Shown here: positions 28,842-38,047 of the stretch, in pieces | Position numbering within the stretch: position 1 is the first letter of the stretch | How the letters are laid out: every line of letters begins with the position of its first letter | NCBI RefSeq assembly: GCF_002135295.1 | Contig: NZ_NEGG01000009.1 | Coordinates: 92,986 to 156,985, forward strand | DNA length: 64,000 nucleotides | Reading direction: 5' to 3' | From: Acinetobacter sp. ANC 5054 | Lineage (GTDB): Bacteria; Pseudomonadota; Gammaproteobacteria; Pseudomonadales; Moraxellaceae | Translations under genes and position numbers: made by a program | The notes under the pieces: generated by a model | Told to the model about the DNA's origin: nothing | The model's database searches: none | Seen by the model: the letters and a program-made list of their open reading frames with translations, nothing else

Positions 28842-30572
28842 ATGAAAAAACTCATGAACGGTGCTGAAAACATCGTAGTGGAAATGTGTAAAGGATTTGT
28901 CCTTGCGCATCCTGAACTTGCATTTAATCAATCTTATAAGATCATTTCGCGTAAAGAAAAACACCAAAACGTGGCATTGATCAGTGGCGGCGGCAGCGGT
29001 CATGAACCAGCACATGCAGGCTTTGTTGGTACAGGTATGCTCGATGCTGCTGTATGTGGCGACGTATTTGCATCCCCTTCACAAATTCAAATCTATAAAG
29101 CATTGCAACACGTCGCAACCGACAAAGGCGTGCTGATGATCATAAAAAACTATTCTGGCGATATGATGAATTTCCAGAATGGCGCAGCCCTTGCGGCTGA
29201 CGATGGCATCAAAGTGGATTATGTAAAAGTTGCAGATGATATTGCCGTAAAAGACAGCCTCTACACCGTGGGTCGTCGTGGTGTGGCAGGTACAGTATTC
29301 GTGCATAAAATTGCGGGTGCTGCGGCAGCTAAAGGCTACGAACTTGCACGTGTAAAAGAATTGGCACAAAAAGCGGCTGACAGCGTAACCAGCTTAGGTT
29401 TTGCATATACCTCTTGCACCGTTCCAGCCAAAGGCACGCCAACTTTTACGTTGGCCGATGACGAAATGGAATACGGCGTGGGTATTCACGGTGAACCGGG
29501 TATTCGTCGTGAAAAAATTCTGCCCTCTAAAAAATTGGCACAGCGCATTGTCGATGACCTATTCCTTGACCGTCCAGACCTGAAAGAAGTGGCTGTATTG
29601 GTCAATGGTTTTGGTACGACGCCATTACAAGAACTGTATGTGTTTAACCATGATGTCTGCCAGCATCTTGCCAATAAAGGCATTAAAATTTACCGTACAT
29701 TTGTTGGCAACTACATGACCAGCATCGACATGAACGGTGCATCGGTATCGCTTCTTGCACTGGATGATGAACTAAAAACTTATTTAGATGCAGAAGCCAA
29801 TACACCTGCATTTAAAATGGACGGTTCGCCTGCTTTGCCCATAGAATTTGCCTCAGATAATACGCACGCGGAACGCACAATTAATACCGATGTAGAAACG
29901 CATCCTGAACATGCCAAAATTTCTAATGAGCAGTTCACCATTGAAAATATGCGTTATGTGGTTGATGTGATGAGCGCATGCATCATTAAAAATGAAGTGC
30001 CATTTTGTGAATTAGACGCGCATGCAGGTGACGGTGATTTCGGCATGAGCGTTGCAAAAGGCTTTAAACAGTTAAAACGCGAATGGCATCAGTTGGTACA
30101 AGCAGATCAAATGGATGAATTCCTATTGAACTGTTCAATGATCATTATGGAACATTGTGGCGGTGCATCTGGCCCAATCTGGGGTTCAGCATTCCGCGCT
30201 GCAGGCAAAGCGATTAAAGGCAAAACTGCTTTAAATACCGCGGATTTTGCAGACATGCTGCAAGCAGCAGTTAAAGGTATTCAAGTGACTGGTGAACGTT
30301 CATTTGGTCGCGGTGCTGTTGTCGGTGATAAAACTCTGATTGATGCTTTAGTACCATGCGCAGATTCATGGTCTGCCAATACAGATAAATCTTTTAAAGA
30401 AAACTTCACGCTAGGTGCAAAAGCTACCGTTCAAGGCGCTGAAAATACCAAAGAGATTGTGGCGCGTATGGGACGTGCAGGAACTGTAGGCGACCGCAGT
30501 CTTGGTTACCCAGATGCTGGTGCACATGGTTTAGCTGTGATCTTTAGCGATATCGCAGAACATTTGAAATAA
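28842..30572 (+). CDS. dhaK: ATP-dependent dihydroxyacetone kinase (DhaK-DhaL fusion)
   Basis: A 576-residue single-chain kinase that phosphorylates dihydroxyacetone with ATP. The DhaK domain (about 1-330) has GGGSGHEPAHAGFVG and the substrate-binding histidine in GIHGEPGIRR; the DhaL nucleotide domain (about 360-576) has the Mg-binding acidic motif DAHAGDGDFGMS and GGASGPIWG. Length and order match the Citrobacter freundii type, not the PTS-dependent three-subunit type. A TATAAT at 28794 is a likely -10. No glycerol dehydrogenase gene is adjacent. A partial second copy of its 3' end lies at 35279. Confidence 0.94.
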   Translation: MKKLMNGAENIVVEMCKGFVLAHPELAFNQSYKIISRKEKHQNVALISGGGSGHEPAHAGFVGTGMLDAAVCGDVFASPSQIQIYKALQHVATDKGVLMIIKNYSGDMMNFQNGAALAADDGIKVDYVKVADDIAVKDSLYTVGRRGVAGTVFVHKIAGAAAAKGYELARVKELAQKAADSVTSLGFAYTSCTVPAKGTPTFTLADDEMEYGVGIHGEPGIRREKILPSKKLAQRIVDDLFLDRPDLKEVAVLVNGFGTTPLQELYVFNHDVCQHLANKGIKIYRTFVGNYMTSIDMNGASVSLLALDDELKTYLDAEANTPAFKMDGSPALPIEFASDNTHAERTINTDVETHPEHAKISNEQFTIENMRYVVDVMSACIIKNEVPFCELDAHAGDGDFGMSVAKGFKQLKREWHQLVQADQMDEFLLNCSMIIMEHCGGASGPIWGSAFRAAGKAIKGKTALNTADFADMLQAAVKGIQVTGERSFGRGAVVGDKTLIDALVPCADSWSANTDKSFKENFTLGAKATVQGAENTKEIVARMGRAGTVGDRSLGYPDAGAHGLAVIFSDIAEHLK

Positions 30573-30583
30573 GTTTTGAATGT

Positions 30584-30627
30584 TAAAAAAGCCCTGATCA
30601 CTTTACGGTGTTCAGGGCTTTTTTTAT
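30584..30627 (+). terminator. Terminator of dhaK
   Basis: AAGCCCTGA and TCAGGGCTT pair across a 14-base loop, followed by a T-run. A diverged copy is found at 35372-35405. Confidence 0.85.
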
Positions 30628-30687
30628 CGTTTGAAATATAATTTCATAACTGCTTTTCAGTAATGGTTGCTACGATATTCAATTTTC

Positions 30688-32802
30688 TTAATCAATCAAA
30701 CGTAATTTACGTAACCTTGCACGAATCCCGCCAATTTTACGGTTATGGCGCAGTGCAATTTCCTTAATCGGCAACTTTTCATCCATGAAGGCATCAATCA
30801 AGCGGACTTCTTCATCTTCCGTCCATTTCTGGCCAATCATTGAATCTGTATCACTTTCTGGTTCTATACTCTCTGATTCATCTACCGCTTTTTCAATGCT
30901 GACCTGTACTGAGTTTTCTTCAGGCTCTTGTTGCTTTGCCGTTTGCTCATAAATCGCTTTTACATCCGCAAGAAAGCCTTTATTTTCACAACCTAAAATG
31001 AATAATTTATTCTGTGCACGGGTCATGCCCACATACGCCAGCTTTCGCTCCGAATCTAGATCTCGATTTTCCCCCAGCCGTGGCATATGGTCCAAACCAA
31101 TAAAGAATACATGCGGAAACTCCAGCCCTTTAGAAGATTCTACATTCATAATTTTGATTGAATTTTTATTCAAATCTAGCGCTTTCTTTTCTGTACTACT
31201 GAAAATCAATTCAGCTTCAACATCTGGAACATAATTTTCTAATTTGGCTTTTAGCTCATTAACGAAAATGTCGTATTCAGCAGATTTTGCCTGCAACACC
31301 GCAATGTCTCTTGGTTCTACATCCGACTTCAGTAATTGTCGAATTTTACGGGCAATTAAATCCGCTAAATGGCGCACATCATTTTCATGATAAATACTTG
31401 GATATTCGCCAGTTTTACACTCCCCTGTATCTGGATCTAAAACACGGTCATATTCATCGTTATTCTGTAAGCTCTCGTATTGCTTCGGATTCAAAAATGC
31501 TTTGGCAATATCTAAAATTTCTTTGGTGTTGCGGTAGCATTTATACAATTCAACTGGTTTTTTACCTTGCACCTGTAAGCCGACTGAACGCCAACTCGGC
31601 TTTTTACGGTTAAAAATATTTTGCGCCGGGTCATAGCAGAATAAAATGTTATTACTTTCTGCTTTGACTAATTTTGACAGGCCAATAATCCACTCCTGTG
31701 CAAAGTCCTGACCTTCATCAATCAAAATGGCATCATATTGTTCAGTTTCGGATAATCCGTTAGTCTCCAGATAATCCAATAAAATTTGACCGACACGACT
31801 GTTATAGTCTGTCTGTTTCTCATTTTTCAGCATAGACAGATTTGCACTGGTGATTTTCTTCACCACACTATGAAAGTTCAGCACTTCTATCTTGTCATTA
31901 AAATCATCACCAAACATGTGTCCTAAGTGGTTACAAAGTGAATTGTTATAGCACACCACTAAAATTTTATAGTCTGGATAAATCGTCTTTAAATATTTTG
32001 CGCGACAAGCCAAAACCAGTGTTTTACCGCTACCTGCCACACCTTTTAAAATACGGTGCCCATCGCCAATATTTTTTGCAATGGATTCCTGAGATAAATC
32101 GAGCGCTTTCACTTCTTGTGGTTCTACGGCAAATAATTCATCCTGTTTAAACTCATTGACTCGAATTTCAGGAAAAATCATATAGCGTAAAAATTTTTCT
32201 TCAGCATAAGCCAAGGCTTCAAATGGAAAGGCAACATCCTTAAAAGCATCAATCAGTTTTTGCTTGAAAGTTTTATTCTCTGCAACTAAGCGCAAATCGT
32301 CTTTATAAATGGTTTTATGTTCAGAGCTGATCGCGGGAAAACTCAAGCCAATTTCATTGGCTTCTTGCTGTTTTAACTCGGTATAAATTACACAACTTGT
32401 GATCGGGAATTTAACATTACCTTGGTAAGGTCCGCTTTGCTGTAAAAATACCGCGGTCTTTTTGAATTGATTCAGAATATTCAGCATGCATTTACGCACC
32501 TGTAATTCTGGATTTTGTACCGAAACATTTTTGGCATTGTTCTTATTATAAAAACGCCCAGTAAATGTTTCAGGATTTAGAGTTTCAAATCTGTCTTTAG
32601 ACCAGTCTTTAACTTCAATGACCAACAAGCCATGCTTTGGTAACCAAACAATAAAATCTGTATAACGGTTGAGTGCTTTCGGTTCATGCCAAATAATGGC
32701 ATTTTCATCCTGAAAAACATGCTCCAACAACTGATAGACTTTTCGTTCACCGCTACTGGCTGATTTTAATTGTTGAATGCTTGGGGGAATCAGTTCAGCC
32801 AC
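30688..32802 (-). CDS. NERD-domain superfamily 1 helicase
   Basis: A 704-residue fusion. N-terminal NERD nuclease domain (about 10-130) with GERKVYQLL and the D-ExK core in DFIVWLPKHGLLVIEVKDW. UvrD/Rep-type helicase (about 240-640): Walker A GVAGSGKTLVLA, motif II ILIDEGQDF, motif III-like CYDPAQNIF, motif V SSKGLEFPHVFFIGLD and motif VI AYVGMTRAQNKLF. A short helix-turn-helix tail (about 660-704: WTEDEEVRLIDAF to RARLRKLRLID) resembles SANT/Myb-like folds. It is a lone gene, not in an evident operon. Roles in DNA repair or phage defence are both plausible inferences. Confidence 0.88.
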   Translation of the reverse strand: MAELIPPSIQQLKSASSGERKVYQLLEHVFQDENAIIWHEPKALNRYTDFIVWLPKHGLLVIEVKDWSKDRFETLNPETFTGRFYNKNNAKNVSVQNPELQVRKCMLNILNQFKKTAVFLQQSGPYQGNVKFPITSCVIYTELKQQEANEIGLSFPAISSEHKTIYKDDLRLVAENKTFKQKLIDAFKDVAFPFEALAYAEEKFLRYMIFPEIRVNEFKQDELFAVEPQEVKALDLSQESIAKNIGDGHRILKGVAGSGKTLVLACRAKYLKTIYPDYKILVVCYNNSLCNHLGHMFGDDFNDKIEVLNFHSVVKKITSANLSMLKNEKQTDYNSRVGQILLDYLETNGLSETEQYDAILIDEGQDFAQEWIIGLSKLVKAESNNILFCYDPAQNIFNRKKPSWRSVGLQVQGKKPVELYKCYRNTKEILDIAKAFLNPKQYESLQNNDEYDRVLDPDTGECKTGEYPSIYHENDVRHLADLIARKIRQLLKSDVEPRDIAVLQAKSAEYDIFVNELKAKLENYVPDVEAELIFSSTEKKALDLNKNSIKIMNVESSKGLEFPHVFFIGLDHMPRLGENRDLDSERKLAYVGMTRAQNKLFILGCENKGFLADVKAIYEQTAKQQEPEENSVQVSIEKAVDESESIEPESDTDSMIGQKWTEDEEVRLIDAFMDEKLPIKEIALRHNRKIGGIRARLRKLRLID

Positions 32803-32974
32803 AGTGATTATTCTCTAAATCGTAATTATTTGATTAATTAGACAAATTATAATCAAAAATGTTAAATAGTCCATCCTATTTGCTTTGCATGTTAATTAAT
32901 TATTCACATTTATTTTTACTAGATTCAAATGAATTGAACGCAAACTGCTGTTGAATGCATCCGAAGCATTGGCA

Positions 32975-33020
32975 CAATAAAAAGCGCTACCTGATGCATT
33001 TGATCAAACAGCGCCATTAT
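32975..33020 (-). terminator. Possible terminator of fsr
   Basis: On the minus strand GGCGCT and AGCGCTTTTTATT can pair around a loop of about 26 bases. The loop is long, so this is uncertain. Confidence 0.4.
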
Positions 33021-33050
33021 TTTACCTAAAAAGATCAGCGAGTCATTAGA

Positions 33051-34274
33051 TTAGCTTACAGGCTTCACCTGTGTCTTCGGTAGGAAGAACGTCACTAAGC
33101 CCAACAACGGCAACAATGAACACACGCCAAAGACCCATTCAATACCATTGATATCCGCCAAATAACCCAAGCCTGCTGCGGCAATACCACTAACACCAAA
33201 CATCAGACCAAACATTAGGCCCGCAATCATGCCAACACGTCCCGGCACAGCTTCCTGTGCATACACGACCATTGCGGCAAAAGCAGACGACATGACTAAT
33301 CCAACAATAATCGACAGCACCGTAGTCCAAAACAAATTAGCATAAGGCATGATCAGTGCAAAAGGCGCCATGCCAATAAATGACACCCAAATCACCGCTT
33401 TACGACCAATTTTATCGCCAATTGGCCCACCTGCAAAAGTGCCCAATGCAACCGCAGCCAAAAAGGCAAATAAATGTAGCTGTGCATTTTGCAGGCTTAA
33501 ATCAAATTTATGCATCAAATAAAACGTAAAATAATTACTGATGCTGGCGATATAAGTAAATTTGGCAAACATCAGTACGCAAATGGTCGCCAACGCAATA
33601 AACAACTGACTGCCCTGCAACTTGCTTTGTACCTGCTGTGCCTTTGATGTAGCTTGGCTGAGGCTATGTTGAATATTCCAGCGGCTCACACCAAACAACA
33701 CCCAAATTGCCAGTAGAGCAAAGACGACCAGCCATGCGACGGCATGCTGTCCAAAAGGCACAATAATCAAGGCCGCCAATAACGGGCCAATCGCGGAACC
33801 GGTATTGCCTCCCACCTGAAAAGTCGATTGCGCAGTGCCAAAACGACCGCCTGACGCCATGCGCGCCACACGTGATGCTTCAGGATGAAAAGTTGATGAG
33901 CCCACGCCAATCAGCGCGGATGCAATCAATAGCACGGTGAAACTCGGCGAAAAAGCCAGTAGCACAATGCCACTGAATGTGACTGCCATGCCCATTGGGA
34001 GTAAATATGGCTTAGGATGCTTATCCGTATAAAGGCCAATCCACGGCTGCAGCAATGATGCCGTCAGTTGATAGACCAGTGAAATCAGGCCAACTTCTGC
34101 AAAACTCAGTGAAAAATTGACTTTCAGCATCGGGTAAATAGCGGGTAGAACCGCCTGTATCAAATCATTCAGCAGATGCGCAACTGCGACTGCACCCACG
34201 ATTTTAATCACCATGCCCTGTGGCTGTGGACTTGCCGCGCAAGCCTCATTCTTCACGGGTATTGAAGAGTTCAT
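33051..34274 (-). CDS. fsr: MFS efflux transporter, fosmidomycin-resistance (Fsr) type
   Basis: A 407-residue twelve-helix transporter. It aligns well with E. coli Fsr from memory: AHLLNDLIQAVLPAIYPMLK, QLTASLLQPWIGLYTDK, GVGSSTFHPEASRVARMAS and FQVGGNTGSAIGPLLAA. The cytoplasmic loop between helices 2 and 3 has the MFS motif (GLYTDKHPKP). It expels small toxic compounds by proton antiport; fosmidomycin is the known substrate of the namesake but the real one here is unknown. It is divergent from an AraC-family gene, the likely regulator. Confidence 0.87.
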   Translation of the reverse strand: MNSSIPVKNEACAASPQPQGMVIKIVGAVAVAHLLNDLIQAVLPAIYPMLKVNFSLSFAEVGLISLVYQLTASLLQPWIGLYTDKHPKPYLLPMGMAVTFSGIVLLAFSPSFTVLLIASALIGVGSSTFHPEASRVARMASGGRFGTAQSTFQVGGNTGSAIGPLLAALIIVPFGQHAVAWLVVFALLAIWVLFGVSRWNIQHSLSQATSKAQQVQSKLQGSQLFIALATICVLMFAKFTYIASISNYFTFYLMHKFDLSLQNAQLHLFAFLAAVALGTFAGGPIGDKIGRKAVIWVSFIGMAPFALIMPYANLFWTTVLSIIVGLVMSSAFAAMVVYAQEAVPGRVGMIAGLMFGLMFGVSGIAAAGLGYLADINGIEWVFGVCSLLPLLGLVTFFLPKTQVKPVS

Positions 34275-34379
34275 TGCCCGTTTACTCCATGTCTGTATTG
34301 ATCAGTTTGTGATTGTAAATTGTCACTCAAACCATTATCTTCCAATAATCATTGTATAAGTGACAAGATGGAGGCCTAC

Positions 34380-35162
34380 ATGCACAGTTTGCTGATTGAA
34401 ACAGAAATGTCTGAACTGGTGATAGGCCTGTCTTCTGAACATAACTATCGGGAGATTACGCCTCCACACCATCATTCTCGGGCGCAGTTTCTCTATGCGT
34501 CTAGTGGCATGATTCAGGTTTACACCCCCAACCATGTTTGGATTGTACCGCCCATGTGTGCGCTGTGGATTCCAGCAGGTATTGAGCACAGCGTCATTTC
34601 ACTTAGCCATGTCAAAATGAATACGGCGCTAGTCGAAACTGCTGCCGCTGAACTGATGGGACAGCAATGTTTTATTATTCGTGTGAGCAAACTACTACAT
34701 GAACTGCTGATCCGCTTAAATGCGCTAGAAAGTATGCCACCTTCTGCGGTGCTCAGCGCCGATGAACTGTCACGCTCCTTGCAGATTTTAATTTTTGATG
34801 AGATTCATAAAGCCAATCTACTACCGATTCAGATCCCTTGGCCGCAGGACAAACGTCTGCTACATATCTGCAAAACCATGCTCGATGCACCGGGTCAGCT
34901 AAAAGATTTAACTACATGGGCAGATGAGATTGGAGCCAGTTCTCGCACATTAATGCGCATGTTTCAAAAAGAAACGGGGCTGTCCTATCGAACATGGATT
35001 CAGCAAATGCATATTGCACATGCGCTAAGTAAAATTTCCAGCGGCGAATCTGTAACGCAAATTTCTAGATCACTGGGCTACAGCAACGCTAGTGCATTTA
35101 GTGCCATGTTTAAACGCCACCTAGGGCAACCTCCACAGCAGTTTAAACATGCGAGTAAATGA
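34380..35162 (+). CDS. AraC family regulator with N-terminal cupin domain
   Basis: A 260-residue regulator from the ATG at 34380, chosen because GGAGG sits six bases before it; the frame is open to 34320. An N-terminal cupin (about 15-95; PHHHSRAQFLYASSGM and IPAGIEHSV) precedes a linker and a C-terminal pair of helix-turn-helices (about 160-260; ASSRTLMRMFQKETGLSYRTW and VTQISRSLGYSNASAFSAMFKRHLG). The divergent fsr-like exporter is its most likely target. The ligand is unknown. Confidence 0.88.
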   Translation: MHSLLIETEMSELVIGLSSEHNYREITPPHHHSRAQFLYASSGMIQVYTPNHVWIVPPMCALWIPAGIEHSVISLSHVKMNTALVETAAAELMGQQCFIIRVSKLLHELLIRLNALESMPPSAVLSADELSRSLQILIFDEIHKANLLPIQIPWPQDKRLLHICKTMLDAPGQLKDLTTWADEIGASSRTLMRMFQKETGLSYRTWIQQMHIAHALSKISSGESVTQISRSLGYSNASAFSAMFKRHLGQPPQQFKHASK

Positions 35163-35176
35163 AGAATACAATCCGT

Positions 35177-35278
35177 TTAGTTTGCCAAGTGCTCGACAAA
35201 TAGGATGCCATTGAGATGGTCGACTTCGTGCTGCACGATGCAAGCAGGAAAGCCAGCAAAAGCCAAAGTGATTTTAGT
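35177..35278 (-). pseudogene. def: Remnant of a peptide deformylase gene (C-terminal 33 codons)
   Basis: The minus strand reads 33 codons to a TAA at 35177-35179. It contains IVQHEVDHLNGILFVEHL, the HExxH metal motif and downstream signature of peptide deformylase. The remaining about 130 codons are absent; the fragment abuts the dhaK remnant at 35279. It is non-functional. Its source is presumably a paralogue of the essential def gene elsewhere in the chromosome. Confidence 0.82.
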
Positions 35279-35405
35279 GCAGTCTTGGCTACCCAGATAC
35301 TGGCGCACATGGTTTAGGTGTGATCTTTACTGATATTGCGGAACATTTGAAATAAGTTTTGAATGTTAAAAAGGCCCTGATGACGTTGCAGTGATCTAGG
35401 CTTTT
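35279..35405 (+). pseudogene. dhaK: Remnant of a second dihydroxyacetone kinase gene (3' end and terminator)
   Basis: From GCAGTCTTGG at 35279 the sequence parallels 30504-30625: 24 in-frame codons (SLGYPDTGAHGLGVIFTDIA and four more), the stop at 35353-35355, then the same AAGTTTTGAATGTTAAAAA and a diverged terminator. There are eight or nine base differences in the 75 coding bases, roughly half silent, so it is a diverged allele and not a recent duplication. Confidence 0.85.
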
Positions 35406-35963
35406 TATGCTTATCTCAACATCAATTCCATATTGATGTATCCCAAAACGTAGCTTCAAACCATAAGATCTATTGCACCAGTCAGAAAAATTTAGAATGA
35501 ACAATGATCTTTGGAAACTGGAGCATGCTCTGTAAAAGAAAAAGGGGGGAATTTTTGATTGATGCAAGAAATCTAAAGCTCAATATGCCCCATTATTTGG
35601 CTGAGTTATTCCTTTAATAAAATAGATGCACAACAATTTAACATTCAGACGAAAATACAAAAAATATCGTTGCCCTGAATTAATCCAGAAATAGCGCCAA
35701 AAATTATTCAAATTTTATTCATATTCAATTTTTATCGTTTTTTATTTAAGAATCATTCATTTAATTTTCTCAAGCAAAATTCGTTAAGCACCAAATTGGT
35801 GCATAAACAATTACATTTCGCAAGTGCTTGCTTTATATCGAGTCTTCTACAAGATTTAACGTTTTTAATCAAAATTTTCCACTTTAGAAATACTTCTCGA
35901 AACTTTTTCGATGGATATACTGAAGTCCTTTTCGTGAACTAGCGCACTAAACTGGAACACCTT
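35406..35963. other. Intergenic region upstream of the ammonium transporter
   Basis: About 560 bp of AT-rich DNA after the dhaK remnant. No gene or RNA is supported. It contains the NtrC-type palindrome at 35788-35802. A minus-strand ORF at 35289-35567 is antisense to the remnant and is not considered real. Confidence 0.6.
35788..35802. promoter_or_regulatory. NtrC-type palindrome upstream of amtB
   Basis: GCACCAAATTGGTGC matches the NtrC consensus GCACCA-N3-TGGTGC perfectly. It is about 160 bp before the ammonium transporter start, a typical enhancer distance. I could not find a convincing sigma-54 -24/-12 element downstream. Confidence 0.55.
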
Positions 35964-37151
35964 ATGCAAAATATTGATCTCCTCTTTCTCCTCCTTGGTG
36001 CAGTATTGGTTCTTGCTATGCACGCAGGATTTGCTTTTTTAGAACTCGGTACGGTACGTCATAAAAATCAGGTCAACGCGCTCAGTAAAATTCTAACGGA
36101 CTTCTCTATTTCCGCAATTGCTTACTTTTTTGTGGGTTATTACATTTCATATGGGCAACACTTTTTTCATGTCGGCGACACTCTAGCAGCCGATCATGGT
36201 TATAACTTAATGCGTTGTTTCTTCCTCCTTACATTTGCCGCAGCTATTCCTGCCATTATTTCAGGCGGGATTGCAGAACGGGCGAAAATGCGCTCTCAAG
36301 CCATTGCGACTCTACTATTGGTCGCTTTGGTTTATCCTTTTTTTGAAGGCATGGCTTGGAACGGTAATTTTGGGCTTCAAAAATGGTTAGAAAGCACCTT
36401 TGGTGCATCTTTCCACGACTTTGCAGGTTCTGTAGTGGTGCATGCGATGGGCGGTTGGATTGCGCTTGCAGCAGTGCTTTTACTTGGTGCTCGACATGGT
36501 CGTTATAAAAAAGATGGTCGGATCAGCGCACATCCGCCATCAAGTATTCCATTTTTAGCCCTCGGTTCATGGATTTTGATTGTCGGCTGGTTTGGCTTTA
36601 ATGTCATGAGCGCTCAACGCCTTGATGCCATTTCAGGTTTGGTCGCAATCAACTCACTCATGGCAATGGTCGGTGGTACATTATCGGCAAATTTCATGGG
36701 TAAGAATGACCCCGGTTTCTTACATAATGGACCATTGGCAGGTTTAGTTGCCATTTGTGCAGGTTCAGACGTGGTTCATCCTGTAGGTGCTTTAATTATT
36801 GGTGTTGTTGCTGGTGTCATCTTTGTCAAACTGTTTACCTACACACAAAGCAAATTGAAAATTGATGATGTCTTGGGTGTATGGCCACTGCATGGCGTGT
36901 GTGGCGCTTTTGGTGGTCTGGCCGTGGGTCTTTTCGGGCAAAAATGGCTCGGCGGATTGGGCGGTGTTTCTATGATTTCTCAATTTATTGGCACATTGCT
37001 GGCGATTAGCATTGCACTGGCTGGTGGCTTTATTGTTTATGGTGCACTCAAAGCAATGATGGGCATTCGTTTAGATCAAGAAGAAGAATTCCGCGGAGCA
37101 GATTTAAGTATTCACCGTATTTCTGCCAATTCAGAAGAAAATATGTTTTAA
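35964..37151 (+). CDS. amtB: Ammonium transporter
   Basis: A 395-residue Amt channel with eleven helices and no signal peptide. The two pore histidines can be seen in GSVVVHAMGGW (about residue 155) and PLHGVCGAFGG (about residue 310); the extracellular ammonium site includes Trp and Phe residues in GMAWNG. It carries ammonium into the cell under nitrogen limitation. The usual partner gene glnK is not adjacent. A perfect NtrC-type palindrome lies upstream. The length is slightly below the 410-430 residues usual in enterics. Confidence 0.92.
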   Translation: MQNIDLLFLLLGAVLVLAMHAGFAFLELGTVRHKNQVNALSKILTDFSISAIAYFFVGYYISYGQHFFHVGDTLAADHGYNLMRCFFLLTFAAAIPAIISGGIAERAKMRSQAIATLLLVALVYPFFEGMAWNGNFGLQKWLESTFGASFHDFAGSVVVHAMGGWIALAAVLLLGARHGRYKKDGRISAHPPSSIPFLALGSWILIVGWFGFNVMSAQRLDAISGLVAINSLMAMVGGTLSANFMGKNDPGFLHNGPLAGLVAICAGSDVVHPVGALIIGVVAGVIFVKLFTYTQSKLKIDDVLGVWPLHGVCGAFGGLAVGLFGQKWLGGLGGVSMISQFIGTLLAISIALAGGFIVYGALKAMMGIRLDQEEEFRGADLSIHRISANSEENMF

Positions 37152-37177
37152 GCTCTATTCACACATATTTACGGTAT

Positions 37178-37203
37178 GTAAAGCGGCCGATGTGCCGCTT
37201 TAC
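37178..37203. terminator. Hairpin between amtB and the HAD gene
   Basis: GTAAAGCGGC-CGATGT-GCCGCTTTAC is a perfect 10-bp stem between convergent genes; the T-run on the plus strand is weak. Confidence 0.65.
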
Positions 37204-37226
37204 TTATTTTCTAGCAACTCAAATGC

Positions 37227-37925
37227 TTATTTTAAATACTGCCACACTTGATCAAGTCGCTGAATTTTATGCTCAATTGACAAACTTTGTTCGAGACTTA
37301 AGGAATGAAAACCTTCTAGTAATAGCGCATGCATCCCCGCTTGTTTCGCACCATAAATATCATTCACAGGATGATCACCAATAAACAGACATTGCGCTTC
37401 AGAAATATTTAAAGCTCGGCTGGTCTGTTGAAATATCTCAGGTTTTGGCTTACTGATACCGACCAATTCCGAGCTTATAATTGCATCAAAATAACGGGTA
37501 AATCCTAAACCTTTCAAAATATTTAAACGTGTTGCATGACCGCCATTAGACACAACCGCTAGTTTAAAATGCTGTTGTTTTAATTGTGTTAATAGCGCTA
37601 TTGCACCCGGCATCGCCACGGCAAATTGACCAAAATATTGAAACCAAAATTGTGTCAAGCCATCAAAGTCGGGCAAGATCTTCCATTCTAATTCTTGCCG
37701 TAAAGCATGCGCGACCGAAGCTCCAATACTGGGGTGAGTTAACATTTCCTTCTTGGGATATCCGCCATTATCAATTCGGTTAATAATCGCTTTTATCTGC
37801 ATCACATCTGTCACAACTAAGTTTGTTTGAAACTGCTGCGCCAGAAAATGGCTATAAGCCAAAATACTGTTATCGCGGTGCGTTAGGGTATTGTCCAAAT
37901 CAAATAGTACGGCTCGAATGGTCAT
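37227..37925 (-). CDS. HAD family phosphatase
   Basis: A 232-residue haloacid dehalogenase-type phosphatase. Motif I is LFDLDNTLTHRD with the nucleophile and acid aspartates, motif II VVSNGGH, motif III lysine in SKPKPEIF and motif IV FIGDHPVNDIYGAKQAG. A helical cap (about 15-95) lies between motifs I and II, as in YjjG-type nucleotidases and phosphoglycolate phosphatases. The substrate cannot be told. It stands alone. Confidence 0.88.
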   Translation of the reverse strand: MTIRAVLFDLDNTLTHRDNSILAYSHFLAQQFQTNLVVTDVMQIKAIINRIDNGGYPKKEMLTHPSIGASVAHALRQELEWKILPDFDGLTQFWFQYFGQFAVAMPGAIALLTQLKQQHFKLAVVSNGGHATRLNILKGLGFTRYFDAIISSELVGISKPKPEIFQQTSRALNISEAQCLFIGDHPVNDIYGAKQAGMHALLLEGFHSLSLEQSLSIEHKIQRLDQVWQYLK

Positions 37926-38020
37926 AATTATACAGCGTTGTTTTTTTCTAATTTAGCACACTGAAGTGAACTGCAAATGCAGCATCATTGCTATATATAT
38001 CTGTAGCTTGGAAAAGCAGA

Positions 38021-38037
38021 ATTAAGTCAGAATTAAG
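38021..38037 (+). promoter_or_regulatory. PmrA box upstream of the PAP2 phosphatase
   Basis: ATTAAG-TCAGA-ATTAAG fits the PmrA box HTTAAD-N5-HTTAAD exactly. It is about 50-65 bp before the ATG at 38085. An 18-bp perfect palindrome, TTTAATAGATCTATTAAA, follows at 38048-38065 and overlaps the likely -10. Confidence 0.65.
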
Positions 38038-38047
38038 CTGAGCCGTA

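Noticed and set aside
35289..35567. Minus-strand ORF of 92 codons
   Set aside because: It is antisense to the dhaK remnant and has no ribosome site or recognisable residues.
35820..35960. Sigma-54 promoter for amtB
   Set aside because: No segment keeps both the GG and GC dinucleotides at the required 10-bp spacing.
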